DNA of 64,000 nucleotides, from positions 212,580 through 276,579 of the forward strand of contig CAVZJU010000003.1 in the NCBI GenBank assembly GCA_963775695.1. Direction: 5' to 3'. Below the pieces are notes generated by a model. That model was not told the DNA's origin. It worked only from the letters and a program-made list of their open reading frames with translations, and searched no databases. Shown here piece by piece: positions 57,506 through 64,000 of the stretch. Made by a program: the position numbers and the translations under genes. Within the stretch, counting starts at the first letter, position 1, and every line of letters begins with the position of its first letter. Origin of the DNA: DATBLE01 sp963775695. GTDB taxonomy: Bacteria; Actinomycetota; Thermoleophilia; Gaiellales; Gaiellaceae.

Positions 57506-58333
57506 GTGACCTGGGCGCTGGCCGTGGTCGGAGTCTCGCTGCTGGTCTATGCGGCCGTGTCACGGCGTCTCGAAGGGACGCCGATCACGTCGCCGATGGT
57601 CTTCGTCGGGATCGGCCTACTGTTCGGCCCGCAGGTCCTCGACAAGCTCGATACGCCCTCGAACGGCCACTCGATCAGGCTCCTGGCCGAGGCGACGCTG
57701 ACGCTCGTGCTCTTCGCCGACGCGTCGCGGATCGACCTCACCGCGCTCAGGCGCGAATACGCGGTCCCGGTCCGGCTGCTCGGGATCGGTCTTCCGCTCA
57801 CGATCATCGCCGGGGCGGTCGCGGCCGTCTCGCTCTTCTCCAGCCTGACCTTCCTCGAGGCGCTCGTGCTCGGGATCGTGCTCGCGCCAACCGACGCCGC
57901 GCTCGGGCAGGCGGTGGTGACGCTGCCCACCCTGCCCTCCCGGATCCGGCAGGGGCTCAACGTCGAGAGCGGTCTCAACGACGGGATCTGTGTCCCGCTC
58001 CTGCTGATCGCGCTCGCAGCAGCCGAGGCGCAGGCCGGCGCGGAGAGCGACTCGCACGCGGTCCGCATCGTGCTCGAGGAGATCGGCTACGGAATCCTCG
58101 GCGGCGTCGTCGCCGGCGCGCTGGCCGCCGCCGTCGTGATCCTCGCGCGCCGCCGGGGCTGGATCACCCAGGGCTGGCTGCAGATCGTGCCGGTGGCCGG
58201 GGCGGGCCTCGCCTACGGGATCGCCGATCCGCGCGGCGGTTCGGGGTTCATCGCGGCGTCGCCATCGTGGCGATGTTCGGTCTGGGCGCGTGGGCATTCC
58301 ACGCCATGTACGCAGCGTTCCGCGTCCCGCTAA
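57506..58333 (+). pseudogene. Na+/H+ antiporter (CPA1-type), truncated
   Basis: GTG 57506, at the edge of the IS, opens a frame with about seven membrane helices and CPA1 features: TPITSPMVFVGIGLLFGPQV, TLTLVLFADASRIDLTALRR, LGIVLAPTDAALGQAVVTLP, RIRQGLNVESGLNDGICVPL (Asp/Asn ion site). The homology stops at IADPRGGSGFIAA and is followed by unrelated residues to 58333, giving 275 instead of about 400 aa. In another frame the continuing DNA reads GVAIVAMFGLGAWAFHAMYA (to 58347), perhaps the tail of a different membrane protein. Both the promoter side (IS) and 3' end are damaged. Confidence 0.8.
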
Positions 58334-58347
58334 GAAGCCACTTCTGA

Positions 58348-58706
58348 ACGTGCCGACACCGTTGTTGCCGACGACGCGTGCCGCCGGGACGACCTGTCGA
58401 GCTGCACGGGGGATCACGTACGAGCCCGAGCGAGGGAGCGCGACCCCGGCTACGAGCTTGGCGTGACCCAGTCAAACCCTCGACCCGGCTTATCTGAGGC
58501 GCGGCCCATTACGACCGGTTTCCGTCGCAGGCAGCAAACGATTGATTCCGATCGCCGCTTTTCCGCCTCTGCCGTCGACGCCGATCAGCGGCCTGTCCCT
58601 CGCCAACGGTCCGCCACGCTGAGCGGTCCCCAGGCAACCGAGCCCCCGAGAGCTCTCCTCCCATGTCGGGTTCGATTACCGTTCGTTTCCGATACTCGCC
58701 GAGCCG
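58348..58706. other. intergenic region, 359 bp
   Basis: No gene is recognised. The 19-mer TCGACGCCGATCAGCGGCC at 58575-58593 occurs again exactly at 60812-60830, beyond the next two genes. The sequence just before the hydrolase ATG may contain its promoter, but no clear -10/-35 pair was seen. Confidence 0.4.
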
Positions 58707-59561
58707 ATGCCCCACATCGCCGTCAACGGGCTGAGCACGTACTACGAGGTCCACGGGGACGGCCCGCCGCTGCTCCTCCTTCACGGCGGATGGGGCTCGA
58801 TCCCCGAGCAGTGGCTCCCGCTCTTCACGTCCCACTTCCGGGTGATCGCACCGGAGCAGATGGGTCATGGACGCACTGCCGATCGCGTCGACCGTCCGTT
58901 TCACTACCACGACATGGCCGAGAACACGGTCGAGTTGATGCGCCGGCTGGGGATCGAGGGCGCGGTTGTCATCGGCTACAGCGACGGGGGCATCATCGGC
59001 CTTGACATGGCGATCCATCACCCCGAGCGTGTGATCAAGCTCGCGCTCACCGGCGCGAACGCCCGCTTCGACGGCTACACCACGGAGTACCAGAACTGGG
59101 TGCACGGCTTCGATCCCGTTAGCGAGCCGGTGTCCGACGACTACATGCGGCTTTCTCCCGACGGCGCGAAGCACTGGCCCGTCTTTCTTGAACGTCTGAA
59201 AACCATGTGGGCGGCCGAGCCGAGCTTCACGGACGAGGAGCTGCAGCGGGTCGAAGCGCCCACGCTTCTCATCATCGGTGACCGCGACATCGTCACTCCG
59301 GAGCACGCCGTCGAGATGTTCAGGACGATTCCCGGTGCACAACTGTGCGTTGTTCCGAATGCAAGCCACGGCGTGATGCCCGCGGAAACGATTCTGACGT
59401 TCCTGCGAGACGACGCTATCCGTTCTCGCAGCCGCTTATTCGTTCCAGGCGGTCCGACCCGCCGAGCTCGAAGAGCCGTGCAATCGACAGCTCGAGTCCT
59501 TGCCACTCACGGCATCGATCGCTGCAAAGCATGGGTCCGACGCGCCGGCCAAGCCCCTTAA
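58707..59561 (+). CDS. alpha/beta hydrolase
   Basis: The frame codes for 284 aa. Residues 1-232 form a standard hydrolase: PHIAVNGLSTYYEVHGDGPP, LLLLHGGWGSI (oxyanion), VIGYSDGGIIGLDMA (nucleophile Ser), LLIIGDRDIVTPEHA (Asp) and VPNASHGVMPAETI (His). After about 59405 the translation turns into a basic low-complexity tail (RSRSRLFVPGGPTRRARRAV), and homologues end here, so the native stop has probably been lost. Likely an esterase or haloperoxidase-like enzyme; substrate unknown. Confidence 0.8.
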   Translation: MPHIAVNGLSTYYEVHGDGPPLLLLHGGWGSIPEQWLPLFTSHFRVIAPEQMGHGRTADRVDRPFHYHDMAENTVELMRRLGIEGAVVIGYSDGGIIGLDMAIHHPERVIKLALTGANARFDGYTTEYQNWVHGFDPVSEPVSDDYMRLSPDGAKHWPVFLERLKTMWAAEPSFTDEELQRVEAPTLLIIGDRDIVTPEHAVEMFRTIPGAQLCVVPNASHGVMPAETILTFLRDDAIRSRSRLFVPGGPTRRARRAVQSTARVLATHGIDRCKAWVRRAGQAP

Positions 59562-59782
59562 GAGACAAGGGACAGCCCCTCGGGGCAGTCCAACAAACCA
59601 TCCGCGGCCGGCCGTCTCTACACCACGGGCGGAGGGCCGCCGGGAAGCCCCCTCCCATGACTTTTTGGGCACCTCTCTCACGGCTGAGAATCGGGAAGCC
59701 GGTATCGCCCGCGGCGATTAGCTGTTCCCTAGGGTTCGGCGTCCCGGGCGCGGTGGCAAGAGCAAGATGACCGAAGACGCGG

Positions 59783-60721
59783 TCACCTCTCGGGGCAGGC
59801 TGCGAGCGGCCCGATGGGCGGGTAGCAGTTGTCGGGCGTGTTGTGTTTGATGCGGTCCGCGCCGGTGAGCCTGATGCCATCCGGCACCACGTCCAGGCCC
59901 CCGCCGAAGAGCCCGCCTCCCGCGACACCTGCCGTGTTGTGGGTGACTCGGCTGCTCCCGGCGAGCGTCAGGCTGAAAGGCTCTGTCAGGTAGAGCCCTC
60001 CGCCCTGCTGGGAGGCGCTGTTCCGGCTCACGGTCGAGTTCGTGAGAACAGCGGATCCGTCGACTCCGTAGATGCCCGTCGTGCTATTGCCGCTGATCGA
60101 GGAGTCGGTGGCCCGCAGGGCAGTGTCTTCCAGAGAGATGCCGCCGCCAGTGTTACCACGCACCTTCGACGCGGTCAGCGTGACAAAGCCCGTCGTGTGT
60201 ACCACGGCGATTCCCACCCCGGCGTTATCGGCAACCGTGGAGTGAGTGAGCGTGACACTGGTTCCGCCTTCCAGCATCGAAATGCCGATCCCGGCGTTGC
60301 CGATCACGGCCGAGTGATCGAGACTCAGCACCCCACCACCCGAACTCGTTATGCCGCCCCCCACCGGAGGAAATCCTTGTAAATCGCCGAGTCCGTTGGT
60401 GATTGTCAGGTTACGAACAGCCAGGAATGCGCCGAACTGGATGACCGGCCCCTGGTGGTCACCATCCAGAATCGCGTGGCCATGCCCTTTGAGCGTGACG
60501 ACGCCCCTCGTCATCGTCGTTGAGCCGACGCACCTGCCCTTGACGACGAGCGTGTCACCGTCAGCGGCGAGATCGACGGCCGCCTGAAGTGACAGCGCCG
60601 CGACGCCGGTGCGCTCATTCGACACCAGACAACCAGGACGACCGGCTGCCGTGCCACCCTGCCCGACCACGACGACGGCCAGACCCAACGCAAGCCCCAG
60701 GCCACGCAGTGCGTACTTCAC
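59783..60721 (-). CDS. secreted right-handed parallel beta-helix protein
   Basis: GTG 60721 has AGGAGG eight bases upstream and gives 312 aa; GTG 60730 is the alternative. The signal peptide is KYALRGLGLALGLAVVVVGQ. The mature protein has at least eight coils of a parallel beta-helix: ALSLQAAVDLAADGDTLVVK, VVTLKGHGHAILDGDHQGPV, LTITNGLGDL, HSAVIGNAGIGISML, STVADNAGVGIAVVH, SSISGNSTTGIYGVDGSAV, STVSRNSASQQGGGLYL. Such folds bind or cleave polysaccharides or act as surface proteins; no lyase or hydrolase site stands out. Confidence 0.8.
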   Translation of the reverse strand: MKYALRGLGLALGLAVVVVGQGGTAAGRPGCLVSNERTGVAALSLQAAVDLAADGDTLVVKGRCVGSTTMTRGVVTLKGHGHAILDGDHQGPVIQFGAFLAVRNLTITNGLGDLQGFPPVGGGITSSGGGVLSLDHSAVIGNAGIGISMLEGGTSVTLTHSTVADNAGVGIAVVHTTGFVTLTASKVRGNTGGGISLEDTALRATDSSISGNSTTGIYGVDGSAVLTNSTVSRNSASQQGGGLYLTEPFSLTLAGSSRVTHNTAGVAGGGLFGGGLDVVPDGIRLTGADRIKHNTPDNCYPPIGPLAACPER

Positions 60722-60730
60722 TATCCCCAC

Positions 60731-61221
60731 CTCCTCGCCTCGCCATGCTCGCGCTCAAGAGCCCACCACGCATCCGGACCGTTACTGATTCGAACGGGCG
60801 GGAAGCTGACATCGACGCCGATCAGCGGCCACCGGTTCGAGGGGCGCGGGTAAAGCGCCGCGCCTCGCCTCGCGGCTGACGGTACGCCCGGACTGCAATA
60901 GTCGGCCTGGGCCGAGCGGAAAGCGCTGGTGGAAACAGCGAGAAGCGTCGAGGACTCCTGCGATTGCGTGTTCCAGCCCCATCGAGATGGAGCCTTGTCA
61001 CTGCGAGGAGACGCTCAGATCCTTCGCCAGGTGGTTGCGCGGGGCGGCGTCCTGGTGACCGGTATGAGGTACGAAACGGTGTAACAGCGCCCGGCTAGAG
61101 CTGGTCGCGCTCCCTCAAGACCGGCAAACCGTCAGGCATCGAGGGCGCGCGCAGCCGCCAGTGCCCCATCGCGAGTGTCTCGTTTGAGTGCCTCCTCGAT
61201 CATCCGACACGCCAGCGAGAA
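60731..61221. other. intergenic region, 491 bp
   Basis: No gene is recognised. It holds the second copy of the 19-mer (60812-60830). Downstream of the carrier-protein stop, the same frame stays open from 61221 to a second TGA at 61132-61134 (MIEEALKRDTRDGALAAARA), noted in the findings. No terminator-like hairpin was found after the carrier-protein gene. Confidence 0.4.
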
Positions 61222-61515
61222 TCATGATGACGTGTCGTCGGTGCGCACGCCCTGAGCGCGCATTGCGGCATAACGGCAAAACGGCCCGACGACCAGGAGA
61301 ACTTCGGGGTCGAGGTCCTCCCAGTCGTCCTCGACGCCGAATCGATCAGAGACGACCGTCATCAACTCGAGCACACCGAGCGAGTCCACGATCCCGGAGC
61401 CGAGCAGATCGGTGCTGTCGTCAACGTCCTCCGGCGCAACGCCGGCGACTTGCAATCGCTCCATCACCTGTTCGAGCAGGAACTCGCGAATCTCAGCTTC
61501 GCTCGTTTCGCTCAT
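61222..61515 (-). CDS. acyl/peptidyl carrier protein
   Basis: The 97-aa protein has the 4'-phosphopantetheine site in DLLGSGIVDSLGVLELMTVV (Ser of DSL) preceded by EIREFLLEQVMERLQVAGV, and an acidic helix 3 region (DDWEDLDPEVLL). It is the last gene of a three-gene operon and starts in a 4-bp overlap with the adenylation gene, so it is very likely the carrier that is loaded by it. It resembles stand-alone carriers such as DltC or those of exopolysaccharide and amino-acid-transfer systems rather than fatty-acid ACP. Confidence 0.85.
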   Translation of the reverse strand: MSETSEAEIREFLLEQVMERLQVAGVAPEDVDDSTDLLGSGIVDSLGVLELMTVVSDRFGVEDDWEDLDPEVLLVVGPFCRYAAMRAQGVRTDDTSS

Positions 61516-63131
61516 TCGGCTGCCTCCATCAGAGCATGCAGCGCTTTGCGATCGATCTTGCCATTGGGGTTGAGCGGCAAGTCTTCGAGTATTCGAATCT
61601 CCTGCGGGACCATGTACGTGGGTAGGCGCGCCTCCAGCATCGCTCGGACATCCCTGACGTCCAACGCGTCACTCGACGAGACGAACGCGACGATTCCTCC
61701 CGCGCCCGTTGCCGAAAGCGGCCACGCGATCGCCGCGGCGCCGAGCACGCCGGATACGTCGCGAATGGCTGCCTCGACCTCGCCGAGTTCGACGCGGTAG
61801 CCGTGGATCTGGACTTGCTCGTCCATTCGGCCCAGATAGTGGAGATTGCCGTCCGTCGTTCGGACGACGCGGTCGCCCGTGCGATAGTGCACACCGTCGC
61901 ATCCGATAGGGACGACGAACGACGTCGCTGTACGTGCAGGGTCATCGAGATAACCCAACGTCACCTGAGGCCCCCCAACGAGCAACTCGCCCTCCTCGCC
62001 GCAACCGACCTCGCGCAGGTCTGAATCGGCGACAATCACCGACGTTTCGCCGACAGGCTCACCTATCGGGACGAGGCTCTGGTAGCGGGCCTGGTCGAGA
62101 AGCCCTGGCCGCCAGCGGTACGCCGTGCAGGCGATTGTCGCCTCTGTCGGGCCATAAAGGTTCTCCAGCGTCGAGTTCGGCGCCGCGCTCTGCCATGCTT
62201 CGGCCATCTCGGCTGGTAAAGCTTCACCACAAAACAGGCTCCAGCGAAGCGACGGAAAAACACCACGCTTCAGAGCGCCGAAACGCTGGAGGAAAACCGC
62301 AACCGACGGGACCGAGAACCAGATCGTCAGCTCCCGTTCGCGGATGAAACGGTCCGGCTTCATCACGACCTTGTCCGGCAGACAATGGACGGACGCGCCG
62401 TGTTCCCACGCGACGAACATGTCGAATACAGACAAGTCGAATGTGAGGTCGAACGCCTGCGAGAAGCGATCGCTCGGCTCGACGCCGTACCGGCCGGCCA
62501 TCAAGCGGATGAACGGCGTGACGTTGCGATGGCCGACGAGAACGCCCTTCGGCCCGCCGGTGCTCCCGGAGGTGAATAGCAGGTAGGCTGGATCGTCCCG
62601 CGGCGGCGGCCGGAGCGAGACGTCCGCGTTGCGGGAGAGATCGTCTTTCCCGAGCACATCGTGTCGGCGAAATCGGCGCCTGAGTTCGCCCACATCGTCC
62701 GCGCCCGGCGCGATGATGACCGTCTTCTCGGCGACGTCGGCCAAGACAGCTTCCAACTGGACGAGCGAGGCGTCGTCAACGACGATGGCACGGCTGCCCG
62801 AGCGCATGAACATCTCACGGGTGCGGGTAACGGGAAAGCGCCGGTTGAGGGGGAGGTACGCGTGACCGCGCACCAACGCAGCCAGCAAGCCCGCATAGGC
62901 GACCCAGGAGCGGTGCGCAAAGACAGCAGTTCGCGCCGGAGCCTCGCCGGCAACGTCTATTTCGAGCCGGTGTGCAATGGCCGCGGAGACACGCAGCAGA
63001 CGCTCGTAGGACCATCGTTCACCGTCGACCTCGACGGCTGTCGCGTCTGGTGCGGCCGCGGCCGATCTAAGGAAGCCTGCGACGAGATGATCCTCGACCG
63101 GGAGCAGACCACCATCTCTTGCGTCGGTCAT
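61512..63131 (-). CDS. stand-alone amino acid adenylation enzyme (AMP-dependent synthetase)
   Basis: The 539-aa protein is an NRPS-type A domain without fused carrier: A3 LLFTSGSTGGPKGVLVGH, A4 region QAFDLTFDLSVFDMFVAW, A5 LENLYGPTEATIACTAY, A7 HYRTGDRVV, A8 GRMDEQVQIHGYRVELGEVE and A10 LPLNPNGKIDRKAL with the catalytic Lys. It should activate an amino or other carboxylic acid as AMP ester and load it onto the adjacent carrier. The FDLSVFD context recalls DltA-like enzymes; the actual substrate cannot be read with confidence. Confidence 0.87.
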   Translation of the reverse strand: MTDARDGGLLPVEDHLVAGFLRSAAAAPDATAVEVDGERWSYERLLRVSAAIAHRLEIDVAGEAPARTAVFAHRSWVAYAGLLAALVRGHAYLPLNRRFPVTRTREMFMRSGSRAIVVDDASLVQLEAVLADVAEKTVIIAPGADDVGELRRRFRRHDVLGKDDLSRNADVSLRPPPRDDPAYLLFTSGSTGGPKGVLVGHRNVTPFIRLMAGRYGVEPSDRFSQAFDLTFDLSVFDMFVAWEHGASVHCLPDKVVMKPDRFIRERELTIWFSVPSVAVFLQRFGALKRGVFPSLRWSLFCGEALPAEMAEAWQSAAPNSTLENLYGPTEATIACTAYRWRPGLLDQARYQSLVPIGEPVGETSVIVADSDLREVGCGEEGELLVGGPQVTLGYLDDPARTATSFVVPIGCDGVHYRTGDRVVRTTDGNLHYLGRMDEQVQIHGYRVELGEVEAAIRDVSGVLGAAAIAWPLSATGAGGIVAFVSSSDALDVRDVRAMLEARLPTYMVPQEIRILEDLPLNPNGKIDRKALHALMEAAE

Positions 63132-63793
63132 TTCGCGGCTGAGGCGTCGTCGCGAGCGACACTTTCCGACTGGTCGCGATCTCCTCGCGCCGGCATTCGA
63201 CGGGCGGGCACGGCGAAGACGGTGGAGCCCGCGGGAACATCAGCGAGAACGACCGCGTTCGGACCGATTTTCGCACCATCGCCCACAGTGATCGGACCGA
63301 TCAGCACCGCTCCGACATTGATCTCCACATCGGTGCCAATCTGCGGTGTACCGCTTCCTACCGTAGCGTGCCCGATCGTGACCCCGTGGCCGATGGTGCA
63401 TCCGTCGCCGATGCTGACGGCAGAATCGACCATGATCCCGCCTTGGTCGAGGACCTTGACCTTGCGGCCGAGGCGCGTCGCGGCGGGGATCTGGATCCCG
63501 TAGACGTTGCGAACGAGCGTATATAGAACCCGGTAGACCAGGCTCACCGTCTTCCGCCACACGCCGGGAGGGAGCCCGAGTCTCCACGCGCCGACGCGTT
63601 GAAGGATGACGGCATGTAGACCCGGCAGTGCCCAGTCCCGGTCGTGCGTCACGTAGTCCTCACGGATCAAATCGAGGAGCTCGCGCAAGGACAAACCGTA
63701 CGCGGCGCCCCCGGGGGGACCACTAGACGTGTTCTGATGATCGGTCAGCAATTGCAAACTCCGTCGCACGGAGTGGCTTGAGCCACAGATCAA
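63128..63793 (-). CDS. serine-acetyltransferase-like left-handed beta-helix acyltransferase
   Basis: Up to 221 aa. The start is unclear (TTG 63793, or a TTG near LSLRELLDLI). An N-terminal helical region (ELLDLIREDYVTHDRDWALP, GLHAVILQRVGAWRLGLPPG) precedes hexapeptide repeats: ISIGDG-like units such as AVSIGDGCTIGHGVTIGHAT, VEINVGAVLIGPITVGDGAK, IGPNAVVLADVPAGSTVFAV, ending PARRM. The overall layout is CysE-like, but the CysE catalytic pair (DHATG and RHPKI) reads LDQGG and GTPQI, without the histidines, so an ordinary O-acetylserine role is unlikely. First gene of the operon with the adenylation enzyme and carrier. Confidence 0.78.
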   Translation of the reverse strand: MICGSSHSVRRSLQLLTDHQNTSSGPPGGAAYGLSLRELLDLIREDYVTHDRDWALPGLHAVILQRVGAWRLGLPPGVWRKTVSLVYRVLYTLVRNVYGIQIPAATRLGRKVKVLDQGGIMVDSAVSIGDGCTIGHGVTIGHATVGSGTPQIGTDVEINVGAVLIGPITVGDGAKIGPNAVVLADVPAGSTVFAVPARRMPARGDRDQSESVARDDASAAK

Positions 63794-63967
63794 GTCTGAC
63801 GCGAACCCGTTCTCCCCCCGAACGTAACGGACGCCTACCCTTGCGAAGGATAGATTAGCCAGGTTGTCTCAGGCGTCCCGCCGAGACTTGCCAATTGCTT
63901 GCCAAGAACCCGTACTGGTGCAATGCCATCCCAGAGACAAAAAGCGCCATTTACAGGCTCTTTCTAA

Positions 63968-64000
63968 CGGGAGCGACGGGACTCGAACCCGCGACCTCCG
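63968..64000 (-). tRNA. tRNA, 3' part only, cut by window edge
   Basis: Read on the minus strand, the end of the window gives a T-arm (GCGGG, TTCGAGT loop, CCCGT), then CGCTCCC as the 3' acceptor strand and a G discriminator at 63968. The CCA is not encoded. The anticodon lies outside the window, so identity is not known. The 63794-63967 spacer to the acyltransferase start contains CTTGCCA twice and no gene. Confidence 0.8.

Noticed and set aside
63794..63967. Attachment site next to the tRNA
   Set aside because: A tRNA 3' end is a common integration site, but no repeat of its 3' sequence was found in the window and the integrase is 47 kb away.
1..64000. CRISPR arrays, rRNA genes, riboswitches
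   Set aside because: No regularly spaced direct repeats, no rRNA sequence and no recognisable riboswitch core was found while reading through. The only tandem repeat noted is the two-copy 24-bp unit at 5075-5122.

Overview
The window is strongly GC-rich chromosomal DNA with many GTG starts (and a few TTG starts) and tightly packed genes joined by 4-bp ATGA/GTGA overlaps. The gene content points to a high-GC actinobacterium, probably of the Thermoleophilia/Solirubrobacterales type: an F420-type (DUF385) oxidoreductase, NarL-type two-component systems, relics of large LuxR-ATPase regulators, an HTH-TPR regulator, DipZ, CtaA and KorAB. This placement rests on family content only; no phylogeny was run.

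Layout. 1-5.8 kb: a small secreted protein, a 5'-truncated polyphosphate kinase relic, an RDD membrane protein, ispH and two tail-to-tail alpha/beta hydrolases. 5.8-11.5 kb: a response regulator/histidine kinase pair divergent from an MMPL transporter, its membrane neighbour and an SRPBCC protein. 11.5-15.2 kb: a frameshifted dienelactone hydrolase, a DUF385 enzyme, a hemolysin-III-type protein, a LuxR-ATPase relic and an MBL-like protein. 15.3-18.4 kb: an integration module (58-aa arm-binding miniprotein plus a frameshifted tyrosine recombinase) and an HTH-TPR regulator. 18.5-31.2 kb: mostly housekeeping genes, namely a thioredoxin-like lipoprotein, selD, ctaA, PAC2, dipZ, a superfamily-2 helicase, pgl, proC, a TIM-barrel isomerase and an AlkA-type glycosylase. 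31.4-35.6 kb: a frameshifted methyltransferase, an O-antigen-ligase-like protein, a two-domain VOC protein, a polysaccharide deacetylase and DUF1326. 35.7-38.5 kb: korA-korB (2-oxoacid:ferredoxin oxidoreductase). 38.7-44.8 kb: two signalling modules, including an orphan substrate-binding lipoprotein, sensor kinase, receiver and receiver-cyclase operon. 45-55.5 kb: secreted proteins, a MarR-MFS operon with a perfect palindromic operator, BtpA, intradiol dioxygenase, aminotransferase, ankyrin, cupin, GNAT and methyltransferase genes. 55.5-58.4 kb: an IS1634-like insertion sequence against the start of a truncated Na+/H+ antiporter. 58.7-64 kb: a hydrolase, a secreted beta-helix protein, an acyltransferase/adenylation/carrier-protein cassette, and the 3' part of a tRNA at the edge.

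Two themes run through the window. First, gene decay is common: I see relics or frameshifts of ppk1, dienelactone hydrolase, an integrase, two LuxR ATPases, an HD-GYP protein, a methyltransferase, msrA and an antiporter. Second, a recurrent hairpin with GGGGGAA/TTCCCCC arms lies just past the stop codon of three separate minus-strand genes (dipZ, the AlkA gene, btpA) and looks like a dispersed terminator family.

The least described candidates are the three-gene SAT-like acyltransferase + stand-alone adenylation enzyme + carrier protein cassette (61222-63793), the orphan binding-protein/kinase/receiver/cyclase operon (38741-43244), and the arm-binding miniprotein that overlaps the integrase. 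No CRISPR array, rRNA or complete tRNA was seen.
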